Origin: Monoraphidium neglectum
Taxonomy: Eukaryota; Chlorophyta; Chlorophyceae; Sphaeropleales; Selenastraceae
Assembly (NCBI RefSeq): GCF_000611645.1
Contig: NW_014012562.1
Location: forward strand, 1 to 17,136
Length of the DNA stretch: 17,136 nucleotides
Reading direction: 5' to 3'
Made by a program: the position numbers and the translations under genes. Shown here one piece after another: positions 1-13,353 of this stretch (the stretch's first letter is position 1; the number at the start of each line of letters is the position of its first letter). Under the pieces are notes generated by a model. It had not been told where the DNA came from. It did not search any database and saw only the letters and a program-made list of their open reading frames with translations.

Positions 1-6
1 GCGCAC

Positions 7-973
7 CTTAATCCAGGTGCCGGCGATTGCGGGCAGCACCACGCGCACCGCCGGCGAGGGCGCGGCCGCCGCGGCGGCGTCCACGCGCACGGCGCTTTGG
101 GCTGCGAGGGCCTGTCGAGGGCAGATGGGTTTCGAGGGAGGGTGGGGGCAGAGGTGTGTATGAGCAGGGGCTAGGGGGACTCGGGCAATGGGCGGCGCCG
201 CGACGCGCCGTCTGATGTGGGGCCGCAGCCTGCGGACTTTTGCACTCTCTGCCTTCGGGTGCTCTCACTACACCGTATAGATAACCCGATGTGCCGTATC
301 AGAACCCTCCAGGGGCCGCCCGCCGCCGCGCCGCCGCCCGCAAGCTGTGCGGGACGCGGGCGCGCGGGCCCCCTCCCGGCGCGCGGCGGCGGGGGCATCC
401 CTGCATGTCGAAGGATTCGCAAGCTCTGGGTGCTGCTGAAAGAAGTTGACACCGCGCGAACATCTTTTGACACCCGGCGGCCGCGCCGCACTGATGACAG
501 CCCATGCATGAGCGCGCCAGGGGCGCACGACTGTACCGCCTTCCATCCCATCGGGCCACCCTCACCTTCAGCTGCAGCAGGCTGAGCGCCCAGGCCGCCG
601 CCACAACCACCGCCAGGTCAGCGCAGCCGCGCACGAAGAGCAGTGCGACGACGGCGGCGATGACGGCGGTCGACGCCGCCGCGAGCGCCGCGGCGCGCGG
701 CGCCGCGCACAGGGCCGAGCCCGCGCTGGCAGACGAGGGGGCGCGGCGCTTGCCGCCGTCGCACTCGCTGGCAGGGGCGGCGGCAGCGGCGGTGAGGTGC
801 ACCGCGGGGGCCGGCTGGGCTGCGGCGCGGGCCGCGAGCCATTGGGAGGGCTTCGCCTGTGGCGCTGAGGAGCGGTCGCTGCGTCGCCTGCGGCGGAGGA
901 GCGCCGCCGCCACAACAGCGACCGCCACCGCCACCCTCAGCGGAGAACGCTTGCTGCTGGAATCAGCCACCAT
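7..973 (-). CDS. Unrecognised protein with possible membrane segments, partial (5' exons only)
   Basis: Exon 1 (973-566) starts at an ATG and encodes 136 residues. A basic, Ala/Val-rich N-terminus (RVAVAVAVVAAALL, then RRRRR) is followed by a low-complexity stretch. Near residues 95-134 come two hydrophobic runs (STAVIAAVVALLFV and LAVVVAAAWALSLL) that could be membrane helices. The exon ends in phase 0 at CTGAAG|GTGAGG. A second plausible exon (111-7) follows CTCGACAG and reads ALAAQSAVRVD to VVLPAIAGTWIK before AAG|GTGCGC. It is open in a frame that does not join exon 1 directly, so at least one more exon must lie in 565-112; I could not identify it. The gene continues beyond the left edge. 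A TATATA lies about 105 bases upstream of the ATG. No family is recognised. A plastid or mitochondrial envelope protein is possible from the N-terminus, but this is inference only. Confidence 0.4.
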
Positions 974-1078
974 TGCTGCACCGCACAGCGTAGCTAAGCT
1001 TGCGATGGGCTAGCTGCGTCGGACAACGCCCGCCACGAGCGAAGCGCGTCCCCGGAAGCAAAATCACACCACTAATGT

Positions 1079-1084
1079 ATATAT
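1079..1084 (-). promoter_or_regulatory. Candidate TATA box of the left-edge gene
   Basis: On the minus strand the sequence reads AGATATATAC, about 105 bases upstream of the ATG at 973. The surroundings are locally AT-rich inside GC-rich DNA. Spacing allows a 5' UTR of about 75 bases. Support is from position and sequence only. Confidence 0.35.
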
Positions 1085-2782
1085 CTGAAGCAGCTTCATA
1101 TACCGGTAAATTCTGCTGCACAAAGCACCCTGGTGCAGAATGGAAGATCAAATCTCCCAAAGGACGAGCGCCAAAGGGGGAAGGGGGATGTACCGTATTG
1201 TTCTGGAGCTGAACACTTCCCGAGTCAAAATTCTTCCTTGCGCCTACCCCACGATGGGCGCCAGCCCAGGCGGGGTAGCATGGCGCACCTGCGGTACGGG
1301 TGGGCAGTAGGCCGAGCTGCGGCCAAGCGATGCTGATTTGGCCTCCAAGAGGCTGCAGCAGCCAACGCCAGCATGAGACGATATGTTACATATCCACATA
1401 AACATGCGCTCTTAACAAGCGGTGCAGTTGAAGACTGCACGCGGCCGCGGGCGGTCAGCTCATTGCCCTGCAGCCCGCAATCATCGCGCCGCCTCGGGCG
1501 GAGGTGCTGGCAACAGCAACCATCGAGGCTGTGGCGTCATGTCCCGGCCGCTGCGCCCTCCACATTTGCGCCACGCGGCTCCTAGGTGTGCGCGCCACAC
1601 GCGCGCGGGCAGCAAGGGAGGTGCTCGATTCGGGTTGAGGGCGGGGGGCGCAGGCGCAGGGTGTGAGAATCGAACGCAGTCGCCGGAGAGCGGAGTAAAA
1701 CGGCAACAGGGGGCTGAAATCGCGCCGGTGCGGTTTTTTATTCGGAGTGCGTCTTGAAAGCCAAGCGAAAGGGGCACATGCGGCAAGCACGCCCAACGCA
1801 CAACGGCACCAATGAACATGGGCTGCGCCACAAAGGGCAATCAACCGCAACACAGGGCGGCGCAGGCGGCCTGCCGGCTGTGTGAGCGATTGTCGTTGGG
1901 CGCCTGCCAGAACCATGTGGATGCAGTACATACCATGCCAGCACATGCGCGGTCCAACCCATCCCTCGCACGCCCGGGCCCGCGGCGCGGGCACGGGGGG
2001 CGCGAGCGCACGGATGGCGCCACCAAAACGGGCCCTGCATGCATGCCCCTCCTCCGCCTGCCTCGCGTGCAGTGGCGGGCTGGATTGGGGACGAGTCAGA
2101 GTGCTGGACGCGGGTGCTAGTGCAACCAGTGTGCGCGGTCGCCCCTTGATGAGCCATGCGGCAGAGCAGGCCTCGCGTCACGAGCCTGGCCAGCAGGCGA
2201 GGTTGCAAGGCCAACCGCATCAGGCATTCACAACTTTATACTTGCGTGTATTTATTCTAGTTCGCGTTGATTGCGACGCGGTGCACCCGTATGTACAGAA
2301 TCTTCTGTTGCACACGCTTTTAGCGGGGGTGCCGGCAGCGGTCGCGGGCGTGGACTCGAATCGAGGCCAGAGCGACGCGCAAGGGTGCATGAAACGGCAA
2401 GCCAGCTCGCCGGGTCGGGCGGCGCGGCTGGCGTATTTATGGCTGTGCAGCGCAGGGCGGAGCGTTCGTCACGGTGTGTTGCTTTTGGTTCAAGCTGCGG
2501 TGCGTGCGCCTTGCGACGGCAGATGCAAACCAGTCGTCCAGAAAAGGGCGTGCACGTGCCCGCGTTCGTTGTGCGCGGCGCGGCGCAGTGCGGCGCTGCG
2601 CGGCGTATGTAGCGCAGCGAGGGTCCAACACGCGGAGCGGGGCCGCGCGGGCGGCCCAATCGAAGGGGCCGAGCGCATCCCTGCTCAGCGCAGGAGCGCT
2701 CGCTGCATGCCTTGGAGCCGGCTGCTGGTCAAAGTTCCGCCGGACCCCCCTTAAACGAACCTCACCAAAACCAGGGAGGTTA

Positions 2783-2801
2783 AGGCCTGCCGCACAGGCC
2801 T
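2783..2801. repeat. Perfect 7-bp inverted repeat just after a stop codon
   Basis: AGGCCTG (2783-2789) and CAGGCCT (2795-2801) are separated by five bases. In the transcript of the minus-strand secreted-protein gene they would form a small hairpin beginning 22 bases after the stop. It may be a 3' UTR structure or chance. Confidence 0.4.
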
Positions 2802-2822
2802 CAAACCCCTTGGCGGATGGGC

Positions 2823-5658
2823 TCACGGGCCGCCAGGCGCGGGCGCCGCGGGCAGCTGGTTGTTGACCGGCAGGCAGCCCCTGCCCCTCGCGGCCCGCGC
2901 CGTCTTGAACAGCGTGATCACTGCGGTCGCCTTCGCCGGCGGCGGGTTCGCTGGCGCGCCCACGGCGGGCGGCGGCAGGCCGAGGAGCGGGCCGTTTGCG
3001 TCCCAATTGATCAGCGTGAGTGTCAGCTGCTGGCTGTTGGCCGTGTACTTCTTGAGCACGTCCACGTAGGGCGGCTGCACCGTCGACGACTTCGTCGTCT
3101 CCCCGTTGACGATCGGAACGCCGATGCCCGAGGCAACGACGTTGCCCGTCTGGCACACGCGCTTCCTGCGCTTCGTGTCCTTGAACTGCGGCGTGCAGAG
3201 CTCCGCAGATACCGCGGTCGGCAGGCCGGCCGCCGTGGGGACCTTGCACGAGACGCCGCCCGCGGGCGGCGCGCGCGTCGCGATGCGGCCGATGGGGATG
3301 TCAAAATTCGTGAAGGCGCGGTTGGACTCGCCATAGAAGCAGGGCAGGGGGCTAACCAGGACGGGTGCGACGTTGCCATAGTTGGTGGTGTCCGATACAG
3401 TCAGCAGCTTGTCGCATTTGACCGACTCGAGGCCGTTGGGGTATGCGATCTGGAGGGTTCCGATGCGGTAGCTGCCGATCGGGAACACCACCCGAGTGAT
3501 GGGTAAGAGGGTGTACGAGGCATTGAATGAGATGAAGGCGTTGAGGGCGGCCGAGCCGACAGAGTTTGCGGTCCTGCAGGGGGAGGGGCAGACAAGAAGC
3601 TTGGGGCCGGGCCAGCTGTGTAAGCGGTCAAACAATGGTCAAACATTGGTGAATGGCAAGGTCTGTGCTGCATCTGCTGGCTTCATGCTGGCAATCATGT
3701 GAGAGGTCCGAGGTTCAAGCAATGTTGAGGGCTGGCACGGTCGCCGTTGTACTTGGTCTCGTTTCAGCCCCAGATACAATTCTGTCGCTTGCAGCAGCCC
3801 AATGTGGCGGCACGGCTGCGAGCATGCCGCAAGCCGCCAGCAATACAAACGGCAGCGGGCGGTGGCACTGCTGCGGCAGACAGGGCAGCCCTGCCGGCCG
3901 GCCCGCCAAAAGCAGTGGGCGTGCGCGTGCGCGTGCGCGTGCTTGCGCGAGCGCCCCTTGCTCGTGCGCAGCCAGCACGCCGGCCGCCGCTGCCATGCGT
4001 GGAGACGGACAGGCGGATGGCGCGCCGCACCCACCATATGGCGTTGGTGGTGACCATTGTGGTGGGCTTCAAGTTGTTCGGGAAGTTGGGGTCGGCAGGG
4101 ACCGGCGGGACGAGCGCGGCCGGCAGCGGCGGGCCGCCCATCTGGTACTGGCAATCTTGGTCGAGGGCGGTGGCCGCGATGGGGACGACCAGGTCTCGGC
4201 AGATCTGCGGGCGGCGGAAGTTTGGCGGGCACCGGCGGGGGGCATTGAGGCATGGAGGAGGTCTGGCGGCGACGGGCGCGGGCCCGAATGCGCATTGAGC
4301 GTGAGGCCGCGGTGCACGGCTGATGGTGGGTCAGGAGCGGGCCCGGCACGACAACAATCTGGCAGATGACGAGCTTGTCGGTAGTTTTGGACTGATGGAG
4401 TTCGTTTGCATGGGTGCGGCAGGCTGCATTTAGGCATATGCCATGCTTCTCTTCGGCCTCCGTGTGCTTTTTTAAGCACTGCTCAGTGCTTGCGAAAGCG
4501 GAAGCGTGAGCGGGCGGCAGACGCGCCCGCAGCACATATGCAGCAGCCTGCAATGCATTTGTGCGCAGGCCACGGCCTGCCGTCATCCACGCAGAGTGCG
4601 GAGGCCCCACAAGCGCAGATATCCGCGTACGTATCCGGCGCACCGGGGTGCAGGCTGGGACGACGACGGTGCTTGGGGGGCAGCGCTGAGTGACGCCCTC
4701 AAGGATCCTGTAAGTGTAAGTGTGGCCTGGTCACGCAGTCGGGGAATATGGTGGGGGTGGGGGAGTACGCGAGCGTCGTCCGAGATCCGCTGTTGAAAAG
4801 TGCAGAAAACGGCTTTCTGAGAGTCAGGCTTCATCCCACCAAGCGTCGGTCCCCAGCGCGCACGCATGCTGCAGTGCGCGCCGGGCGCTGCCTCATACGA
4901 GGGGGCGTGCATCCATACTCGACACTGCTGCCTCGCGCTGCCTGCACTGCCGCCTGGCAGGCAGGGAGGGCAGCACAGGTCAAAGGGCAAGGCGCGGCGT
5001 GCATCTCTGGCAAACGCGCCGCGTCGCCCTCGCGCCCCCAGTAGCGCCCACCTCGCAGCAGCGTGAAGAACGTGTCTGCCCCTACAGTGGTGATGACAGG
5101 CGGCGGGGCGATGGGGGTCGGCGGGACATTGGCCACAAACTCGACTGTGATGCCGGCCACGGTTGTGGGAGGGGTGACAAGGAAGAAGGCGGCCTGAGGG
5201 GAGATTTTGGGCGGGTGGAGGTGGGAGGCGAGACAGGGCAACTGTTGACTGCTGTATGTAGGGCATCCAAACGCAGCCCTGGGTCAGGAAAGGCAGGACC
5301 TGCGTCAAGCTACGATCAAAGCAAGCGCCTGAATTTGGGGTTCTGCGCGATGTCCATGTTTCGCTCGTTGTCGTGCGGATTCTAGCAGGCAGGGTCTGGC
5401 AGCGTAATGCACGCCACGACACGCCATGGCAACAAACACTGACTATTACGCACGGGTTTGGGACCTGCGGTCCCTTTCAATTTGGTTGTTCCCCACCTTG
5501 TTGACGGTGTAGGTGTCACAGCTGCCAGTCGGCAGCAGCAGAGGCGCGATTCCGGAGCAAACAACGTCGGCGTTTGCTGGGACGGGCGAGATGACGGCCA
5601 CAAGCAGCAGTGCAGCTGCCGCGCCAAGGGCGGCAGCAGGGCGAGCCGCGGGCACCAT
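2823..5658 (-). CDS. Secreted cysteine-containing protein of unknown family, multi-exon
   Basis: Exon 1 (5658-5497, 54 codons) begins at an ATG with a signal peptide: a hydrophobic LGAAAALLLVAVI core and an ANA|D cleavage site near residue 30. It then has CSG and GSCDTYTVNK, ending at AAG|GTGGGG in phase 0. Exon 2 (5193-5052) follows CCCCTCAG in phase 0; it carries TPPTTVAGITVEFVANVPP and ends CGAG|GTGGGC in phase 1. A late exon ends at 4035 (ATATG|GTGGGT, phase 2) and contains CPPNFRRPQICRDLVVPI and DQDCQYQMGG. Its start is probably 4319, after CTGACCCACCATCAG, or 4262. The last exon (3573-2823, stop TGA) follows CCCTGCAG and joins in phase through a split TGG codon. It carries TSDTTNYG-like Ser/Thr/Asn-rich stretches and five to six cysteines. 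Between 5051 and 4320 one or more exons are missing from my model; candidates include a stretch reading TTDKLVICQIVVVPG near 4390-4340 and one reading CPPSTVVVPAC near 4670. The protein probably enters the secretory pathway and may be a wall or extracellular protein. I recognise no catalytic motif. Confidence 0.6.
3917..3950. repeat. GTGCGC hexamer repeat in an intron
   Basis: About three and a half copies of GTGCGC lie in the last intron (4034-3574) of the secreted-protein gene. Alternating purine-pyrimidine sequence of this kind favours Z-DNA. It is a low-complexity element with no evident function. Confidence 0.5.
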
Positions 5659-6330
5659 TGCGTCGTCGATAGCCCTGCACCGCAAGTGTTTTTGTTCATT
5701 CACGCTTCCATGGGCGTACTTGCGAGGTTGGGGCCGAGCGGGCAGCGAAAGGCGAAATCCACATCGGGCTGTGTGACCCGCCGGACCACAGCTGGCTATG
5801 CTAAGGTTACCAAAGCTAGGTCCGGCAGGCTATCCGACGAACGCACACAAACACAGTCAGACACCGTGACCAGCAGCCACATGCCGCTTGCGTGCGTGGC
5901 CTCCCCTCGGAAGTGTTTTTGCTCTGTGCACTGCCTGGCCGCGGTTTTTGATGAAACCAGGAAACCTATCAGGTGCTTCTCACCGGCAGAGAGGGAGCTG
6001 TAACGGAGTAGATCAGCGATGGACAGCAGGTCTGCAAACTGACGTGTTGGTTGGAGACTGGTAGGGACCACAAACGCGTGATTGAACATTGACGGCAATC
6101 AATCCTGGGCTCTCTTGAAAACGGCTGACTTGTTCTCACCCCCTCGAGAGAGCACGAGTCACCCCGTGGAGAGCTTCGTGGCCGCGGGGAGGTTCGTGCC
6201 CAAAAAGGGGTCGACCGCTGACCTGCAGAACAGGCCCATAAAAACAAAATTTTCACGTGCGCGCCACCGGGCTAGTGGACTGCAGCGCCCGTTCAGTGGC
6301 CACGGATGATGGACCAGACAACGGGCTAGG

Positions 6331-6702
6331 TCATATCTTTATACCAGCCGCAGCGCATCGTCCACGCTCATGTACTGATACCACAGAAGTATCTAAATTT
6401 AGAAACCTCTTGTTGAGATAGGGAGTGTGCAACTCATGGCCGTACAAGGCTGGGAGGTTGACTGCCCAACACAAAAAATCGTTTGCAGTGTACAGGTCTG
6501 GCGCGATCCCAAAGCCCTTCGCCTCGCACGCCACGCTGGAGCCGTACGAACAGCGATTGGTCTTGTCATGAAGGCTTTGGCGGCCACGACGCCTTGAAGG
6601 GAAGGCTGGTGCGCCCTGATATGTGCACGCGTGCGACAACAGGCCGTGGCACTTGGACAGCGTCCAGGTTCCCGCCGGGCAGCGACGGTAGCGGAGTGGC
6701 AC
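6331..6702 (-). CDS. Doubtful open frame, possible internal exon or gene relic
   Basis: The frame has no ATG at all, so it cannot be a whole gene by itself. Unlike nearby shadow frames its composition is balanced and globular-like, with YTANDFLCWAVNLPALYGHE and TPYLNKRFLNLDTSVVSV. An acceptor-like ATATCAG occurs near 6618 and a donor-like GTATAA near 6341, so an internal exon is possible. I do not recognise the family. It may be a decayed gene or transposon fragment, or chance in lower-GC DNA. Confidence 0.2.
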   Translation of the reverse strand: MPLRYRRCPAGTWTLSKCHGLLSHACTYQGAPAFPSRRRGRQSLHDKTNRCSYGSSVACEAKGFGIAPDLYTANDFLCWAVNLPALYGHELHTPYLNKRFLNLDTSVVSVHERGRCAAAGIKI

Positions 6703-6782
6703 AGGCTACCGCTGGCGTTTGCATGTAAGAGTGCATTAGGCATGGTGTATTTGCATGGATCGCGCACATATTCAGGCACGAA

Positions 6783-7280
6783 ATGAGCAGGGTGCTGGTC
6801 ATCCAGCGTCCCGCACTATCCATTGATCCGCACGGGTGCCGACACGTGCCGGCTACCATAATTCCTGCAGTGTGTCAGCGATGGGGCCCGCATGCTTTGC
6901 AGCACGTGAGGTACTGGCATGCTCCTCTGAGCAGAGGTTTGTCATTGTGGGGCGCGGGACATTCTGCGCGCCTGCTGCTACTCAATGCTGCAGTGACATT
7001 CGGTCGACGCAATGGTCCCGGGTGGCGAAACAACCGCGCACCCACAGACAAGCTACTCTGTAGGCGTTTGAGATGTGATATTCTTTCATTCATGATTGCG
7101 AAGTTGCATGGGCTTGGTCAATCGCTGGCTTGCTGCGACTCAGCGACGCGCTTCCCATTTCGGAAGGCTGCGGAATGCCGGCTAGCAGCTGCGAGGTCGT
7201 GGGATATAGATTATTACCAGGGTATGAATATTGTGGCATACACGGTGGAGTGTGACGGCAGTGCACTGCAGCACTGGTGA
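6783..7280 (+). CDS. Doubtful intronless open frame of 165 codons
   Basis: It starts at a true ATG and stops with TGA at 7278-7280. The product is basic and mixed in composition, with no recognised motif, signal peptide or repeat; its C-terminal part reads WDIDYYQGMNIVAYTVECDG. No convincing TATA box or TGTAA signal frames it. In DNA of this base composition a 165-codon open frame can arise by chance, so this is only a candidate. Confidence 0.2.
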   Translation: MSRVLVIQRPALSIDPHGCRHVPATIIPAVCQRWGPHALQHVRYWHAPLSRGLSLWGAGHSARLLLLNAAVTFGRRNGPGWRNNRAPTDKLLCRRLRCDILSFMIAKLHGLGQSLACCDSATRFPFRKAAECRLAAARSWDIDYYQGMNIVAYTVECDGSALQHW

Positions 7281-7560
7281 CATGTAGCAGCACAGCACGC
7301 AGCTACATGTGACCCATGGGCGTTGGTACATTGGTTGGCTGGGTCTACAGCTGCGTCAACGTTTCGCGAACCTCATCCGATAAAAGTGCGCGGCTAGTGC
7401 CTGGTGCCTGTTGATCAGGCTTGCGCTGTTGCGCATGCTATGCCTGCCAATGCTATGCCTTGAAGACGGCAGGCGCGACGTGAGCAGCAGCGAGATGACT
7501 TGCAGGCCAGGAGGACGCAAATGAGATAAGCGATCCTAACCAGATCCAAGCAGTAGCAGT

Positions 7561-7626
<66 letters not shown>
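7561..7626 (+). repeat. AGC/CAG microsatellite, 22 units, intergenic
   Basis: A pure (AGC)22 run, preceded by two imperfect CAGTAG units. It lies about 640 bases upstream of the MATH gene start. It is not inside any supported coding exon, so the long poly-Cys and poly-Ala frames through it are artefacts. Confidence 0.9.
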
Positions 7627-7629
<3 letters not shown>

Positions 7630-7817
7630 CACGCAAGCGTGCATTTGTTGAGTCTGCACCCCTGCAGTATGGCAACAGACCAAATGGATTGGCGCATTGC
7701 TGCCTAATTTCCCACAGTGCTTGCTGTATCCATGCATGTGTTGCCGGTGTCATGCACACTGTTGCATGGTCACTGCTTCATGAGTCAACGGACCATGTCT
7801 TGATCGCACATGCCAGC

Positions 7818-7823
7818 TATAAA
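7818..7823 (+). promoter_or_regulatory. Candidate TATA box upstream of the MATH gene
   Basis: GCTATAAATGA is a good TATA match on the plus strand, 444 bases before the chosen ATG at 8267. The distance implies a long 5' UTR, an unseen 5' exon, or that the motif is unrelated. Confidence 0.3.
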
Positions 7824-7877
7824 TGATGCATCCCGGGAGCCTGGAGGCACCTTTAACACACCTTGCATGCTTATGAG

Positions 7878-7899
7878 GCCCACAACAAGGCTTGTGGGC
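7878..7899. repeat. Perfect 8-bp hairpin
   Basis: GCCCACAA and TTGTGGGC are separated by six bases (CAAGGC). It would be in the 5' leader if the upstream TATA box is used. It does not match the histone mRNA hairpin or any RNA gene I know. Confidence 0.45.
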
Positions 7900-8266
7900 T
7901 AACCAAATCATAGGAAGGTCAAACATTGTTGATTCTGGTCAGCGCAGAGTTAGATGACACACGCGACGTATCCATGATTGATTTGAGGGATTTTAAAACC
8001 ATGAACGTCTCAGTTACCACTCGTTTGGGTGTCAGAGACAGGGAAAGTTGCCGAGGTCCGAGCATGACCCTTCGCGATTATGGAAGTTACTCGTGAAGCG
8101 GAGGTCTTTAGTGCAAATTCGAGGAGGCTCGATCGAGGCACTTAGAACGGACAACGTCGGGCGACGACGACGCACGAGATGCGCCGACACCTACAAAAAC
8201 AGCCATCGAGCAGCTTGCGCTTGCAGCGCCACCAACCTGGGCTGTAAAGCTTGGTCTGCCTTCGTG

Positions 8267-11262
<2,996 letters not shown>

Positions 11263-11490
11263 AGCGGCTGGGTGCCCGTAGGCGGGCCTTTCCGCTGGTT
11301 TCCGGGACGCTCGGGCGGAGTCGCTGAGTTGGCTGGGGGGCGCGTGTGGCCTCACAGCCTCGGAGCCCTCCCATGCTGCCCGCTGCACTGGCAGCAGCGC
11401 GCGCTCTCAAAACCCTAACATTTTCTATGGGTGCCCAGGAACGCCGCCGCCGCTTGCCAGGCTCGGCTGTATTTGTATGCCACAAACATG

Positions 11491-11495
11491 TGTAA
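11491..11495 (+). terminator. TGTAA poly(A) signal of the MATH gene
   Basis: TGTAA is the usual chlorophyte polyadenylation signal. This copy lies 229 bases after the MATH stop codon, a plausible 3' UTR length. Confidence 0.55.
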
Positions 11496-11500
11496 CCCGA

Positions 11501-11505
11501 TTACA
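11501..11505 (-). terminator. TGTAA poly(A) signal of the bL3 gene
   Basis: On the minus strand TGTAA begins 249 bases after the bL3 stop codon. It is the mirror of the plus-strand signal five bases away, so the two transcripts would overlap slightly at their ends. Confidence 0.55.
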
Positions 11506-11753
11506 GGCTCAAGACTAGGACGAGTTTTCCCTGCCAGACAGAAAGAGCGGGCGCCGCGACGAGGCCCCACCCACAGCCCCCGCAGGCCGCCGCTCGGCCG
11601 ACCGGCAGCCGCGGCGCGCGCCGCGTGATTTTGCGCAGGCCGCCGCCGCCGTCGCCGGCCGTGTGCCGAAGCGCAGCCCCAAGCGGACGGCATCCGCCGG
11701 GCGCGCGGGTACGGGGGTGCATGAGGTCATGCCGCGGCCCGGATCAGATCAGA

Positions 11754-13300
11754 TCAGCAGTTCTTGCCGACGATCTTGGCGGGGGCAATCTCCAGGATGT
11801 TGCCGCGCTGTGTTGAACGACGATGTTTGAAAGGGCGGGGGATGCGTGGGACGGTCAGGCGTTTGCAGATTGCCACTGAGCTGGCGCGAGAGTGCGGGGC
11901 GGTGGGTGGCCTCCAGGAACGTCCATGTGCGCGGCAAACAGGGCTGGAGGAAGTAACAACCCGCCCCAGAGGAACCGCTGCACCAGCAGTGGCCGTCAAC
12001 CCCAGCACGTGACACACACACACAGACACATGCGTACACGCGCGCCACACACGCACACACACACGCAACCACACAAAGCTGCGGCAGGCGGGCGCCAACC
12101 ACACGTGCCGCCGCGCACCTTGCCGGGCACGCTGCCCTTGACGACCAGGGCGCCGCGCTCAGTGTCCACCAGCAGGACCTGCGCGTTGGTGTAACAAGTG
12201 AGCAACAAATGTGTTGTTGTGAAAAGCGCGTGATCATACGACAAAGCAACAACGATTTCGGCGTTATGAAAAAGTTCACGAAAGGTGGGCCGACAGCATT
12301 GCGGCGTCGAGCACGTGAGGAGCCGCGTTGCGGCGTGCCCTGACCCACCGCCGCGGACTGTTGCCCCCCGACGCCCCCTGGGGCCGCGCCCCTCCCTCGC
12401 CCCGCGCCGCCCGGCCATCTCCGTCATTCAATAAACCCCGCCCGCAAACAAGATGAGTAGCCCCCGCCTCACCTCGAGGGCCCGGACCTTCCGCCGCACG
12501 TTGCCCATGTGGCCGGCGCTCTTGAGGCCGGGGAAGGTGCGGCCGGGGGTGGAGCCGGGGCCGGTGGAGCCGTGCTCGCGGTGGGACTTGGAGCCGTGGG
12601 TCATCAGGCCGCGGCGGTGGCCCCACCTCTTGATGGTGCCTGCGCGCGCGCGCGTGTGTGTGTGTTTGTGTGTGTTATGTGTGTGTATCAGAGGCAGCAA
12701 GAGGGAAAGACAGCAGCCAAGTGTCACGGAGAGAGAGGAAGAGACGGAAGGAGAGGGCGGGAGGGAGGCCCTCCAGTCTTCTTGTGCCCGCTGCCAACGC
12801 CTGACCCGGCATACCCCTGGCGCCGTGCACAGCCGCCGCGGCCCCTCGACGGCCAGCCGCCTGGGCGCATACCCGCCCACAGCCACCCGACGCCGTCCCA
12901 TGTGCATCACCAGCGGCTGAACCGCGACGCGGCCCGCTGCCCTGCACTCCCCTCGCTCTCGCCTCCGCCACAGCCCCGGCACTCGCCAGCAGCTCCCCTC
13001 CCCGAATAAGTCCAAACCCCGAGCGCCCAAGTCACATCCGCCCGCCCAAGCCGCCACCGACGCCACTGTTGCCCCTGCCGCCACTCCCCCTGCCCTGCAA
13101 GCCATGCACCTGCGACGCCTGCGGTGATCTACCATGATCTGCCGTGATCTGGCGCGATCCGCTCACCCTGGAAGCCCTTGCCGATGGTTGTGCCGGCGAT
13201 GTCAATGTGGTCGCTGACCTTGATGATGGCGTTGACGTCCAGCTCCTGCCCCGGGGTGTACTCAGCAACCTTGGACGCATCCTTGAGCTGCGGGGTGTGA

Positions 13301-13353
<53 letters not shown>

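Larger units (their letters stand above)
974..2822. other. Intergenic region, no supported gene
   Basis: The region separates the start of the left-edge gene from the stop of the secreted-protein gene; both are on the minus strand. It holds the promoter of the former and the 3' UTR of the latter. Several long open frames exist on both strands, including 1882-2754 plus. They lack an ATG at the open end, have Ala/Arg/Cys-rich shadow composition and have no consistent splice sites, so I treat them as GC effects. No tRNA could be folded. No clear TGTAA was found on the minus strand downstream of the stop at 2823. Confidence 0.5.
5659..8266. other. Intergenic region, less GC-rich, between divergent genes
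   Basis: This 2.6-kb stretch lies between the start of the minus-strand secreted-protein gene and the start of the plus-strand MATH gene, so it should hold both promoters. By eye it is clearly lower in GC than the flanking exons. It contains a CAG microsatellite (7561-7626), a TATAAA (7818-7823), a hairpin (7878-7899) and two doubtful open frames described separately. An 11-base word AAGTGTTTTTG occurs at about 5684 and 5911. No tRNA, no long terminal repeats and no recognisable transposase or reverse transcriptase were seen. Confidence 0.5.
11263..11753. other. Convergent intergenic region shared by two 3' UTRs
   Basis: The 491 bases between the stop of the MATH gene and the stop of the bL3 gene hold the 3' UTRs of both. 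I see no further gene. A GATCA pentamer is repeated three times at 11742-11756, overlapping the bL3 stop codon. Confidence 0.6.

Noticed and set aside
1660..1700. Minus-strand GTTCGATTC resembling a tRNA T-loop
   Set aside because: The bases on either side do not pair as a T-stem, and no D-arm, anticodon arm or acceptor stem can be built around it.
1882..2754. 290-codon plus-strand open frame
   Set aside because: The frame opens with GTG, has shadow-like Ala/Arg/Cys composition and no recognisable motif. Such lengths are common by chance in this GC-rich DNA.
7415..7759. Open frames with poly-Cys or poly-Ala through the CTG strand at 7561-7626
   Set aside because: They exist only because a trinucleotide repeat has no stops. 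No ATG, splice phase or flanking domain supports them.
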